Below, one piece after another: positions 1 to 8,946 of a DNA stretch of 64,000 bases. The DNA comes from Flavobacterium sp. GTDB lineage: Bacteria; Bacteroidota; Bacteroidia; Flavobacteriales; Flavobacteriaceae. The notes beneath the pieces are model-generated. The model was not told the DNA's origin. It searched no databases and was given only the letters and a program-made list of their open reading frames with translations. A program made the position numbers and the translations under genes. The stretch lies in contig JALRGT010000003.1 in the NCBI GenBank assembly GCA_023259675.1, positions 124,001 to 188,000 of the forward strand, written 5' to 3'. Positions within the stretch are counted from its first letter, which is position 1; each line of letters starts with the position of its first letter.

Positions 1-2
1 TT

Positions 3-731
3 GTTGGATTGGGTTATGCCATTCGACAAAATGCAAGAAACAAAGTCGTTCTAGGAAGTAGTCAGATTTTTGATGGAAATGGAAATGGTTTACGCTTTTT
101 ACTTCAACCCATTGAAAAACCCGTTTTGATTGGAAAAAATCCTTTTATGAGCAAAGATGATGCATTTCGTTTAGTAACCAATATCCGAAACACATATCAT
201 AAAATAGACCCAGTAATTGGACTTAAAAAGTTGGTACTTCATAAGACAACTCATTATACCCGTGAAGAAATTGACGGAATATGTAATGCACTTGAAGGAA
301 TTGACAATATTGAGCTTTTGCAAATTCAACAGTTCAGCAATTGGAGAGCCATTAAGCTAAAAAAGAATCATTCTACAGGTAAACACGAATTTGACGGCTT
401 TCCGATAGACAGAGGAACAATCATTCAATTAGACGAATTTAGTTTTTTGCTTTGGACACATGGTTTAGTGCAAAGTAATGAATTACTTAAACCATATTAT
501 CAAGGAAAAAGAGGCATCCCAACACCTTTGCTGATTAAAAGATTTAGAGGGACAGATCCGATTGAAACAGTTGCTAGCGACATTTTAAAATTAACGAAGA
601 TGAATTGGAACGGAGCAGAATTATATAAGACAATGCCAGTAACAATTGACTTTTCAAAAAGACTCTCGGTAATGGGAAAACAATTAGAGGAACTTGGAAA
701 CAAAGCCTATGATTTTAGATTCTTTATATAG
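3..731 (+). CDS. Prokaryotic Argonaute (PIWI domain), 5'-truncated by window edge
   Basis: The reading frame is open to the left edge, so the start lies outside the window; about 242 C-terminal residues are visible. They look like the PIWI half of a prokaryotic Argonaute: the GKRGIPTPLLIKRFRGT stretch, the LTKMNWN motif, the following PVTIDFSKRL helix, and the very C-terminal DFRFFI (a hydrophobic C-terminus that in this family helps hold the guide 5' end). Catalytically active family members carry aspartates in the first strand (G-[IL]-D) and in HRDG. Here the equivalent stretches read VGLGYA and VLHKTTHY, so the DEDX tetrad appears lost, as in short pAgos. Short pAgos usually work with an upstream effector subunit (TIR-, SIR2- or nuclease-APAZ) in abortive-infection defence; any partner would lie to the left. 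Family call fairly sure; subtype is inference. Confidence 0.8.
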   Translation, partial: VGLGYAIRQNARNKVVLGSSQIFDGNGNGLRFLLQPIEKPVLIGKNPFMSKDDAFRLVTNIRNTYHKIDPVIGLKKLVLHKTTHYTREEIDGICNALEGIDNIELLQIQQFSNWRAIKLKKNHSTGKHEFDGFPIDRGTIIQLDEFSFLLWTHGLVQSNELLKPYYQGKRGIPTPLLIKRFRGTDPIETVASDILKLTKMNWNGAELYKTMPVTIDFSKRLSVMGKQLEELGNKAYDFRFFI

Positions 732-775
732 ACTGGAAAGAACTTCAGTAACGATCACGGGTTTGGCAAGAGGTG

Positions 776-800
776 GTCGGTTTGAATCCGATATTCTCCA
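776..800 (+). other. tRNA- or tmRNA-like 3' end (T-arm plus acceptor 3' strand), candidate att core
   Basis: A five-base T-stem (gtcgg/ccgat, 776-780 and 788-792) encloses the loop tttgaat (781-787), close to the TTCRANY consensus. It is followed by seven bases attctcc and a discriminator A, after which a terminator begins. No matching 5' acceptor (ggagaat), D-arm or anticodon arm is visible upstream, so this is at most a 3' fragment. Such fragments mark the distal end of elements integrated in tRNA or tmRNA genes. Confidence 0.4.
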
Positions 801-813
801 CAAAACAGAACAA

Positions 814-850
814 AAAAACCCTTGTAAGAACAGACTTTACAAGGGTTTTT
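814..850 (+). terminator. Rho-independent terminator after tRNA-like end
   Basis: Perfect 14-bp inverted repeat (814-827 with 837-850), core cccttgtaa/ttacaaggg, loop of 9 bases, flanked by A and T runs so it could stop transcription from either side. It sits just after the tRNA-like fragment and about 80 bases after the Argonaute stop codon. Confidence 0.75.
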
Positions 851-1082
851 TAATTGAAAACTATCTCATATTATTCGAATTCCGCATAATAATACGGTAC
901 AATGATTTTACAAAACATGTGTCTCAAATTTTCTTTCATCCCCTTCAAAACAAGGCTGTTTCGATTCCTTAATTTTAAAATTTTTCAGCAAAGTCAGCGG
1001 CTGTAATTCAATACTATATATAATTGGTATAAATTCAAGGTGCCAAGTATTGGAATACTGGAATAGAATGAATGCAATTTTA
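851..1082. other. Intergenic, no gene seen
   Basis: AT-rich stretch between the terminator and the convergent end of the PUL 1 regulator. No supported coding frame. Bases 889-910 (ataatacggt core) resemble 11553-11573 further along, possibly a decayed repeat. Confidence 0.5.
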
Positions 1083-3950
1083 TTATATCTGCATCAAATA
1101 TCCAACCAGATTTTCCTTTTTGTTTAGGCCTAATTTTTTTCTTAAACGATAGCGGGATAGCTCAACACCCCCTGAAGAAATATTCATAATTTCTGCAATT
1201 TCTTTAGTAGACATGTTCATCAACAAATAAGTCGAAAGATCTAATTCCCTAGGAGATATCGTTGGATGTTTCAATTTTAAACGTTTTAAGAAATCAAAAT
1301 GAACATTTTTAATATGTTTTTCTAAATCTTTCCAACTTTTATCATTGCTAACTTCTTTAGCAATACTCTTATTAAGTCGTGTAACTTGAAATTTAGAATC
1401 CTCATCCAATTTATTGATATCTATATCTTTAATCTTATTAATTATACCATTCAGAATTTTATTTTTTTTAGCAACTTGTAAAGAATTTGTCACTAACTCC
1501 TTGTCTTTAGATAAAAGTTGAATTTTTAGATTATCATTTTTTAGTTTTTCAATTTCCTTTTCAAGTTCATATTGTTCTTTTCTTATTCTAGATTCTTTTT
1601 CTAAATACAAACGTCGCTGTTCAATCGTTTCGTAATATTTATTCTTTCTGATTTTCATTTTAATTCTATCTGAAGTCACTTTAATACTTACAAGTATTAA
1701 TATGACATAAACAATGTATGCGATAAAATGTCTGTACCAAGGTGGTGATACGCTAAAAGACAGAAACGTTGGTTTAGATTGAACTCCATAGCTATTGCGT
1801 ACTTTTAGCATCATGGTATATTTCCCTTCGCGTAAATTAGTATACTCTTTTAATGTTATATTGGACCAAGGACTCCAATCTTCATCAAAAGGAGCTAGTT
1901 TATATGAATATTTGACGTTTTCAAGATTTTCATAAGTTGGGGATGAAAATGTAAATTTCACGTGATTGGAAGAATATGGAACGTCTAAAGTTTCTAAGTT
2001 GATTTTCCCATTTCCAGTCATAACAGTATCACCCAGAAAAGAAAAACTTCTAATAAATGCATTGGGTTTTACATTCATATTACTTAAAGCTCCTGGGCTG
2101 TAATGAGCGAGCCCATCTGTTAAACCAATAAAGATATTGTCTTTATCAATAGCATTTACCGAAAGATAATTTTCTATTAGATTCCCTGTTAAATTTGAAA
2201 ATGTATCAATTTGATTTTTATATGAATTTCCGTTTTTTATTAAAACTCCCAAGGATTCTTTGAAAACATACCAGAGGTTGCCCAACTGATCTTGACTTAA
2301 TTCACTTATTATTGGTGTTTTACTGAACAATAAACTGAATTTTTGATCTTCAAAAAAAAGAGTTTGTTCGTCGGAATATGTATAAAAATGGTTTTGCGTT
2401 TGAAAATACACAATATTATTTATTTTCTGAATGCTTGTAATCCCTTTATGTTTTTTTGATAAGTTATCTATTTCTTTAATTGTAGTAAATCGAGTTAAAT
2501 CGTCAGAAAGTTGTAATTGGTATAGATAAGAATCTTTTTTGAGCCATAAATAGTTTTTGTCTAATTCAAAACTAATGGAAGATTTCTGAAAACCTTTAAC
2601 TTGATTTCTAAATTTAATTCCGTTTAGTGTTTTTTCAAAAATTGCAAAACCACCATAGTTTGCGCCTATGATGTATTTGGGATTGTTTGGGATTTCTTTG
2701 AAACCAAAATAACCCTGATTATCAAGCATTTCTGATGTAGTACCGTTTTTTATAATTAATGCTCCTCGGTTATTTGCACAAATAAGTTGGTCATTTATCA
2801 CTTGAACATTCCAAGATTGAGTGGTTGCACCTTGTACCATTTTAAAGACATCTTCCTTAAAATCGGCATTCCATGAATGATAAAAAACCCCCTGGTTTGT
2901 AGCAACATACAGATTATTTTTATAAATAACAGAGGAATAAACAGAACTTATGTCGTAACTAAACCCAAAATAAGTAAATGGAGACGTTTCATTTATATAC
3001 GCAATTCCATTGTCTAGGCCTAACCATAAGTTTTTTTTATTATCCACAAATGAGGATAAAACAGTATTGTTTTGAAGCCCTTTATCTCGATTAATATGCT
3101 GAATAATTCGACCGTTATAATCACAAATTATCAATCCATTGAGAACACTATTCAATACAATATATTTATTGGAAATACTTACACCTCCTAATGAGTTATT
3201 TTTTTTTACAAATTCATTCGCATCTGTTTCCCATTGAGTTAATTTTTCATTTTCTAATATAAAAAGTCCTTTTTCAATTGTTGCAATAAGTATTTTGTCA
3301 TCCAATGGGAACATGCCCCAAATTTCAGTATTGTTTAATAAAGTTGTATTTTTTAGACTACGTAATTTATTATTTGAATATTCAAGAATACCCAATTTCC
3401 CGTCTTGGAAATATATTTTATTATTTAATGAGAATGAAAACTGAAAATTGGTTGGAGCTTTTACGGAAGTTAAATGGTTGTTTTTGTATATATAGGCTCC
3501 GGCAAAACATTGAAAAATTACGGCATCCCCATAGAAGTGTATTTTCCATACAAAGTCAATCAATTTAACATTTGTGGTAAGAGCAAGTTCAGAAAGGGAT
3601 GTGTATTTTAAAATTCCTTTACTGTCCGGTTTAAAGTATCCAAATTCTTTATAACCTCCTATATAAATTCTACCTGAGGAATGAATTTTTAGACATCTGA
3701 TTGCATTTGACGACGGTAATGTATATTTTTTCCAACTGGATCCGTCAAATTGCAGCAATCCGTTATTGTTGGCAAAATACATATTTCCATTACTGTCTTG
3801 ATCAATAGACCAGTTTTGGGTTCCTCCCTTATAATCTGTTTTTTTATAATTTCTAATATCTGGAAGGCCAATCTTTTTTACTTGCCCTTCTAGTTGTAAC
3901 ATGCATAAAAATGCCAATATTAGTAAAAATTTTGTTTTTATTAAATTCAT
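1083..3950 (-). CDS. PUL regulator: beta-propeller/Y_Y_Y sensor with LuxR-type HTH
   Basis: A 955-residue one-piece membrane sensor/transcription factor. Signal peptide at 1-22; periplasmic Reg_prop-type beta-propeller repeats about 30-640 (recurrent IDQDSNGNMYFANNNGLLQFDG-like units, each ending in a glycine-loop motif); a Y_Y_Y domain about 675-735 (YSYKLAPFDEDWSPWS); one membrane helix about 741-761; a charged coiled coil about 770-830; and a C-terminal LuxR/GerE-type helix-turn-helix about 895-955 (SPRELDLSTYLLMNMSTKEIAEIMNISSGGVE). No kinase or receiver domain is present, unlike hybrid two-component PUL regulators. It is divergent from the susC gene at 4281, so it most likely senses an oligosaccharide released from the PUL 1 glycan and activates that operon. 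Function is inferred from architecture and position. Confidence 0.88.
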   Translation of the reverse strand: MNLIKTKFLLILAFLCMLQLEGQVKKIGLPDIRNYKKTDYKGGTQNWSIDQDSNGNMYFANNNGLLQFDGSSWKKYTLPSSNAIRCLKIHSSGRIYIGGYKEFGYFKPDSKGILKYTSLSELALTTNVKLIDFVWKIHFYGDAVIFQCFAGAYIYKNNHLTSVKAPTNFQFSFSLNNKIYFQDGKLGILEYSNNKLRSLKNTTLLNNTEIWGMFPLDDKILIATIEKGLFILENEKLTQWETDANEFVKKNNSLGGVSISNKYIVLNSVLNGLIICDYNGRIIQHINRDKGLQNNTVLSSFVDNKKNLWLGLDNGIAYINETSPFTYFGFSYDISSVYSSVIYKNNLYVATNQGVFYHSWNADFKEDVFKMVQGATTQSWNVQVINDQLICANNRGALIIKNGTTSEMLDNQGYFGFKEIPNNPKYIIGANYGGFAIFEKTLNGIKFRNQVKGFQKSSISFELDKNYLWLKKDSYLYQLQLSDDLTRFTTIKEIDNLSKKHKGITSIQKINNIVYFQTQNHFYTYSDEQTLFFEDQKFSLLFSKTPIISELSQDQLGNLWYVFKESLGVLIKNGNSYKNQIDTFSNLTGNLIENYLSVNAIDKDNIFIGLTDGLAHYSPGALSNMNVKPNAFIRSFSFLGDTVMTGNGKINLETLDVPYSSNHVKFTFSSPTYENLENVKYSYKLAPFDEDWSPWSNITLKEYTNLREGKYTMMLKVRNSYGVQSKPTFLSFSVSPPWYRHFIAYIVYVILILVSIKVTSDRIKMKIRKNKYYETIEQRRLYLEKESRIRKEQYELEKEIEKLKNDNLKIQLLSKDKELVTNSLQVAKKNKILNGIINKIKDIDINKLDEDSKFQVTRLNKSIAKEVSNDKSWKDLEKHIKNVHFDFLKRLKLKHPTISPRELDLSTYLLMNMSTKEIAEIMNISSGGVELSRYRLRKKLGLNKKENLVGYLMQI

Positions 3951-4280
3951 AATTTACAATATAAAAAATTGTGAGTAATTCATATATGATGTTTATTGAC
4001 CGTTTAGTAAACAAGTTTACAAATGAATTAAAATGTTTTTTTAACCGAAATACTTAGTTTTAAGTAAATGTATGGTTTTTTTTTATATTAACATTTTAGT
4101 AACAAGGTTTTAATAATCATAATAATTTGTATATCAATACTTTAATTTTTATATGATGTGTTTTTGTAATGTTGTTTATTTAATTTGATGTGTTTTTGTA
4201 AGGATTAAAAATTATCGAATAAAAAAAAATAGATATATAATTGCATCAAATTACTAATTAATTAACCAAATTTTAGAAAA
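3951..4280. promoter_or_regulatory. Divergent control region of PUL 1
   Basis: 330 bases between the divergent regulator and susC start codons, over 75 percent A+T by eye, no coding frame. It must hold both promoters, but no perfect TTG/TAnnTTTG pair was found. The most marked structure is a pair of 16-bp direct repeats listed separately. Confidence 0.7.
4154..4201 (+). repeat. Two 16-bp direct repeats, candidate operator of PUL 1
   Basis: tgatgtgtttttgtaa occurs exactly at 4154-4169 and again at 4186-4201, 32 bases start to start (about three helical turns), the second copy 79 bases before the susC start codon. Placement suits a tandem activator site for the LuxR-type HTH of the divergent regulator; this is inference. 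Confidence 0.55.
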
Positions 4281-7200
4281 ATGAAAAAAATGAAATTAAC
4301 AGAATTACTTATTTTTTGCATTTTCTCTTTATTATTCTCGGTTATAGCTGTGGCACAAGATGTCACTGTAAATGGGATGATAAATGATGAAAGTGGAATG
4401 CCAATTCCAGGGGCCACTATAGTATTAAAAGGTACCGCGAAGTCAGTTGCATCAGATTTTGATGGAAAATTCCAAATACAAGCACCTTCAAACGGTATTT
4501 TGACAGTTACTTTTATAGGATATACTACCGTTAATGAAACTGTAAATGGAAGAACAAAAATTTTAATTCAATTAAAACCGGAATCTCAATCATTAAATGA
4601 AGTTGTAGTAGTTGGATACGGAACCCAAAAGAAATCGGTTGTAACTGGAGCAATTTCTAGTATTAAAGCTTCCGATTTAAAAGATTTACCAATAACAAGA
4701 GTAGAACAATCGCTACAGGGTAGGGTTTCTGGGCTTACAATAGCCGCTAACTCAGGACAACCGGGTTCTTCAGCTACAATTAGAGTTCGTGGTATTACTA
4801 CATTTGGCAATAACGAACCTTTATGGGTTGTTGATGGAGTTGTTGTTGATGCTGGTGGTATCGGTTTTTTGAATCAATCTGACATTGCTTCTATCGAGGT
4901 TTTAAAAGATGCTGCTTCTCAAGCTATTTATGGAGCAAGAGCCGCAACTGGGGTGATCCTCGTAACCACAAAAAAAGGCAAATCAGGAAAGTTAAGTGTT
5001 AATTACAACGGCTATTCAGGAGTTTCTAAAGCTGCGAGAAAACTTGATTTATTAAATGGAGAGCAATATGCTACTTTGATTAACGAGTCGTTAGTTGCTG
5101 GAGGTAATAGTATACGATTCACTAATCCTGAATCATTTGGAAAGGGAAGTGATTGGCAAGATGCTATTTTTAATAATAGTGCGCAAAGGGTTGGACATGA
5201 ATTAAGTTTAAGCGGAGGAAATGATGTTTCAACTTTTTATGCTTCTTTCGGTCTTTTGGATCAAGAAGGAATCGTAACGACTGATATTTCAAATTATACT
5301 AGAAAAAATATTCGTTTAAACTCTACTCATAAAATTACTAAAGGCGTGACTTTTGGGCAAACATTAGGATATTCTAGAGAGAATAATGTTGGTTTAGGAA
5401 ATACGAACAGTGAATTTGGTGGACCCTTAAGTTCAGCTATCAATTTAGACCCTATAACTCCTATTGTTGAAACTGACCCAGTTCGTGCTAATGGCGCACC
5501 ATATAGCAATCAAAATGGAATTTTTAGGGATGCAAACGGTAATCCTTACGGAATTTCCCCATGGGTTACTCAAGAAATGTCTAACCCTCTAGCTTACACA
5601 CAAACTCGATTAGGCAACTACGGTTGGTCCGATAACTTTGTTGGTAATGCATATTTAGAAATTGAGCCCATTTCAGGTTTAAAATTTAGAAGTACTCTAG
5701 GTGGTAAATTAGCTTATTGGGGATATGAAAGTTTTACACCAGTTACCTATTTGAACTCAACTTTTATAATTCAACAAAATAATCTTTCTAGAGGTACCAA
5801 TAAAGGATTTGGTTGGAATATAGAAAATATTGTATCATATAGTAAACAACTTATTGATCATAATTTTAGTATTTTAGTTGGTCAAGGTTCTTATGTAGAT
5901 AACATTACTAGCGGAACTAATGTCACCTACAACAATCTGCCTGTATCTAGTTATAAAGATGCTTCTTTTAACTATAGTATACCGTCAGAACAAATTATCG
6001 CATCAGCTTATACAGGTACAGAACACATAGTTACCTCATTATTTTCTAGACTAAATTATGACTTTAAAGAAAAATATCTTTTAACTGGTATTATTCGTAG
6101 AGATGGGTCTTCTCGTTTTGGATCTAATAACAAATATGGAACTTTTCCATCATTCTCTTTAGGATGGGTGGCTTCTAAAGAAGATTTCTGGAAAGAGAAT
6201 AACATCGTGACTCAATTGAAATTTAGAGGAGGTTATGGAGTTACTGGAAATGATGCTATTGGAGATTTTAGATATCTAGCCACTATTGGTGGTGGTAGAA
6301 ACTACACTATTGGTAATTCAGGTTCGGTAACAATTGGTAACAGTCCTAATGCACCGTCAAATCCCGATTTGAAATGGGAAGAAACGAGCCAATCAAACAT
6401 TGGTTTTGATGCAACATTATTTCAAAATTTCAATTTCTCAATGGATTGGTACATTAAAAAAACAACCGGAATCCTTCAGAACGTTGTTTTACCGGGATAT
6501 ATTGGTTCTACAGGAAATCCTGTTGGAAATATTGCTGACATGGAAAACACAGGTTTAGATTTTGAACTTGGTTACCGTAAAAAAGTAGGTGGATTAAATA
6601 TTGCTGTAAATGCAAATCTTTCTTACTTAGAAAATGAGGTTACTTATTTAGGAAATGGTATTCAATTTTTATCAGGAGGACAAACGGTACAGTCAAGTAC
6701 TTATCCAATAACAAGAGTTGAAGTAGGACATGCCTACAATGCTTTTTACGGCTTTAAAACACAAGGAATTTTTCAAAACGAGGCTGAAATAGCAGCTTAT
6801 ACAAATACCTCTGGAGGTTTAATCCAACCAAATGCTAAGCCTGGAGATTTCCGTTGGCAAGATATTAATGGCGATGGGTCTATTAGTGCAGATGACAGAA
6901 CATATATAGGAACACCAATCCCTAAGTATACTTATGGACTTACAGTGAATTTAGATTACAAAAATTTTGATTTACTGGTTTTTGGACAAGGAGCAGCAGG
7001 AAATCAAATTTACCAAGGATTAAGAAGACTTGATATTGCAAATGCAAACTATCAAACAGCAGCTTTAGGTCGTTGGACAGGAGAAGGAAGTTCTAATACA
7101 TATCCAAGATTAACAAGTAACGATTCGAATAAAAACTTCAATAATCCTTCAGATTTTTATCTAGAAGATGGTGATTATTTAAGAATTAAAACTATTCAAT

Positions 7201-7400
7201 TTGGTTACAGCTTGCCATCTGATGTTATTAAAAAAGTCGGATTAAGCAGAACAAGAATTTACTTAACGGGAGAAAACTTATTTACATTCACTAAATACAC
7301 AGGATACGACCCAGAAATTGGTGGAAGTGTAATGGGTATTGACAGAGGATTTTATCCACAAGCCAAAACATTTATGTTAGGGGTTAATCTACAATTTTAA
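4281..7400 (+). CDS. SusC-family TonB-dependent outer-membrane glycan transporter (PUL 1)
   Basis: 1039 residues, usual length for SusC. Signal peptide ends at VIAVAQ (about residue 25). A carboxypeptidase-D regulatory-like domain follows (about 27-110: VNGMINDESGMPIPGATIVLKGT), then the plug (LNEVVVVGYGTQKKSVVTGAISSI, GRVSGLTI, VRGI, WVVDGV, SIEVLKDAASQAIYGARAATGVILVTTKKG) and the beta-barrel, ending in the terminal strand KTFMLGVNLQF. It imports oligosaccharides bound with the SusD partner encoded 16 bases downstream, powered by TonB-ExbBD. First gene of the PUL 1 operon. The substrate is inferred only from downstream enzymes. Confidence 0.95.
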   Translation: MKKMKLTELLIFCIFSLLFSVIAVAQDVTVNGMINDESGMPIPGATIVLKGTAKSVASDFDGKFQIQAPSNGILTVTFIGYTTVNETVNGRTKILIQLKPESQSLNEVVVVGYGTQKKSVVTGAISSIKASDLKDLPITRVEQSLQGRVSGLTIAANSGQPGSSATIRVRGITTFGNNEPLWVVDGVVVDAGGIGFLNQSDIASIEVLKDAASQAIYGARAATGVILVTTKKGKSGKLSVNYNGYSGVSKAARKLDLLNGEQYATLINESLVAGGNSIRFTNPESFGKGSDWQDAIFNNSAQRVGHELSLSGGNDVSTFYASFGLLDQEGIVTTDISNYTRKNIRLNSTHKITKGVTFGQTLGYSRENNVGLGNTNSEFGGPLSSAINLDPITPIVETDPVRANGAPYSNQNGIFRDANGNPYGISPWVTQEMSNPLAYTQTRLGNYGWSDNFVGNAYLEIEPISGLKFRSTLGGKLAYWGYESFTPVTYLNSTFIIQQNNLSRGTNKGFGWNIENIVSYSKQLIDHNFSILVGQGSYVDNITSGTNVTYNNLPVSSYKDASFNYSIPSEQIIASAYTGTEHIVTSLFSRLNYDFKEKYLLTGIIRRDGSSRFGSNNKYGTFPSFSLGWVASKEDFWKENNIVTQLKFRGGYGVTGNDAIGDFRYLATIGGGRNYTIGNSGSVTIGNSPNAPSNPDLKWEETSQSNIGFDATLFQNFNFSMDWYIKKTTGILQNVVLPGYIGSTGNPVGNIADMENTGLDFELGYRKKVGGLNIAVNANLSYLENEVTYLGNGIQFLSGGQTVQSSTYPITRVEVGHAYNAFYGFKTQGIFQNEAEIAAYTNTSGGLIQPNAKPGDFRWQDINGDGSISADDRTYIGTPIPKYTYGLTVNLDYKNFDLLVFGQGAAGNQIYQGLRRLDIANANYQTAALGRWTGEGSSNTYPRLTSNDSNKNFNNPSDFYLEDGDYLRIKTIQFGYSLPSDVIKKVGLSRTRIYLTGENLFTFTKYTGYDPEIGGSVMGIDRGFYPQAKTFMLGVNLQF

Positions 7401-7416
7401 TATAAAAAAAAGTATC

Positions 7417-8934
7417 ATGAAAATAAAAAATATAAAATATTCACTTTTCGCATTTGGAGTGCTTTTAACAACAGCATCCTGTAGTGAAGACTTTTTAACT
7501 GTTGAACCAAAAGGAACAGAATTAGAGAATAATTATTACAAAGATGAAAATCAAGCTTATTCGGGACTTGTTGCAGTTTATGATGTTTTAGGAAAACAAT
7601 CACGAGGATTTGAGAATATGGTTTGTATGCTTAACTCTGGATCTGATGATTTTTTTGCTGGAGGTGGAGGAGCCACTGATGGTATCGGAATTCATGCTTT
7701 TTCCGATTATACAATCAGTCAAGTAACAATTCCAAGTAGTTTTTGGAATGATTTCTATCAAGGAATTTTTAGAGCCAATATCTTGCTTCAAAAACTCCCA
7801 AATGTTCCAATGGACGAAACCAAAAAAGCTCGATTTACTGCTGAAACCAAAGCGTTACGTGCCTACTATTATTTTGAATTGTTGCGTACGTTTAGAAACA
7901 TTCCTTTAATATTAGAACCACTTCCAACAAGTGAATTTTATAATGTTTTACAAGCAACACCAGAAGAAGTTTATGCGCAAATAGAGAAAGATCTTGAAGA
8001 GGCACTTCCAAGTTTGCCAAATACCATTGTTGTTAGTACTGAAGGAGGACGTTTTTCAAAAGGTGCCGTAAAAGCATTGTTAGGGAAAGTTTTATTATAT
8101 GAAGGGAAAAACAGTTTAGCAGCAGCTCAATTAGCTGAAGTTAATGGAACTCCTGGACAGACAAGTATGTATGGATATAAATTAGTTACTAATTATGCTG
8201 ATTTATGGAAAATAAGCAACAAGTTTAATTCTGAGGCAATTATCGAAATTGTTCATACCGATAAAAGTAATGCCGACTGGGGATTTTGGGGCAGTGGAAG
8301 CGACGAAGGAAACTCTATCAACATTATGGTTGGACCTAGAGGCTATACTAGACCAGCTAATTCGCCAGCTCCTGATTATGTTTCAGGATGGAGTTTTAAT
8401 ACTGTAACTCAAAGTTTATATGATGTTTTAAAAGGAGACCCTCGTTTTGATTCTACTATTTTAGATATGAAAGCACTCAAAGCAGATGGTGTTGCTGATT
8501 GGGCTCCCGCTTTTGCGGATACCGGCTATTTCTTGAAAAAATTTATGCCATTAAATTCCGATGCATCTACAGGTGGTGGTGCTACAGCTTTAAATTACAA
8601 ACAAGATGTATATGCAATTCGTTTAGCAGACACCTATTTGATGGAAGCAGAAGCATTAGGAGGAACCGGAGCCAGAGCCCAAGCATTATTGGATGCTGTT
8701 AGAGCAAGAGTGGGATTAGGTTCTGTACCTGTTTCTATTGATGCAATCATGCTGGAACGTAGATTAGAGTTAGCAGGTGAAGGACATCGTTGGTTCGATT
8801 TAGTGAGAACAAATAAAGCTGCAGAGGTTTTAGCCAACAGAGGTTTTACAGCTGGAAAAAATGAAATCTGGCCAATTCCTTTAAAAGAATTAGAGAACAC
8901 TAAAATTGTTCAAAATCCAAATTATAATAACTAA
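7417..8934 (+). CDS. SusD-family surface glycan-binding lipoprotein (PUL 1)
   Basis: 505 residues. Lipobox TTASC with the lipid cysteine at residue 22; the next residues SEDF match the acidic lipoprotein export signal that sends flavobacterial lipoproteins to the cell surface. The SusD/RagB fold is shown by the N-terminal region (KGTELENNYYKDENQAYSGLVAVYDVL), the TPR-like helices (FTAETKALRAYYYFELLRTFRNIPLI) and the C-terminal ERRLELAGEGHRWFDLVR motif. It forms the lid over the SusC barrel. Confidence 0.95.
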   Translation: MKIKNIKYSLFAFGVLLTTASCSEDFLTVEPKGTELENNYYKDENQAYSGLVAVYDVLGKQSRGFENMVCMLNSGSDDFFAGGGGATDGIGIHAFSDYTISQVTIPSSFWNDFYQGIFRANILLQKLPNVPMDETKKARFTAETKALRAYYYFELLRTFRNIPLILEPLPTSEFYNVLQATPEEVYAQIEKDLEEALPSLPNTIVVSTEGGRFSKGAVKALLGKVLLYEGKNSLAAAQLAEVNGTPGQTSMYGYKLVTNYADLWKISNKFNSEAIIEIVHTDKSNADWGFWGSGSDEGNSINIMVGPRGYTRPANSPAPDYVSGWSFNTVTQSLYDVLKGDPRFDSTILDMKALKADGVADWAPAFADTGYFLKKFMPLNSDASTGGGATALNYKQDVYAIRLADTYLMEAEALGGTGARAQALLDAVRARVGLGSVPVSIDAIMLERRLELAGEGHRWFDLVRTNKAAEVLANRGFTAGKNEIWPIPLKELENTKIVQNPNYNN

Positions 8935-8946
8935 TTATTTAAACGT

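Noticed and set aside
725..800. A complete tRNA gene
   Set aside because: No 5' acceptor strand, D-arm or anticodon arm pairing with attctcc can be built; only the 3' end is tRNA-like.
694..972. A 92-codon open frame overlapping the Argonaute end
   Set aside because: It runs through the tRNA-like segment and a strong terminator hairpin and has no recognisable domain or plausible start context.
4281..7400. Several 60-75 codon open frames antisense to the susC gene
   Set aside because: They are shadows of a strongly coding strand, with no domains or start signals; the same holds for antisense frames over other genes.
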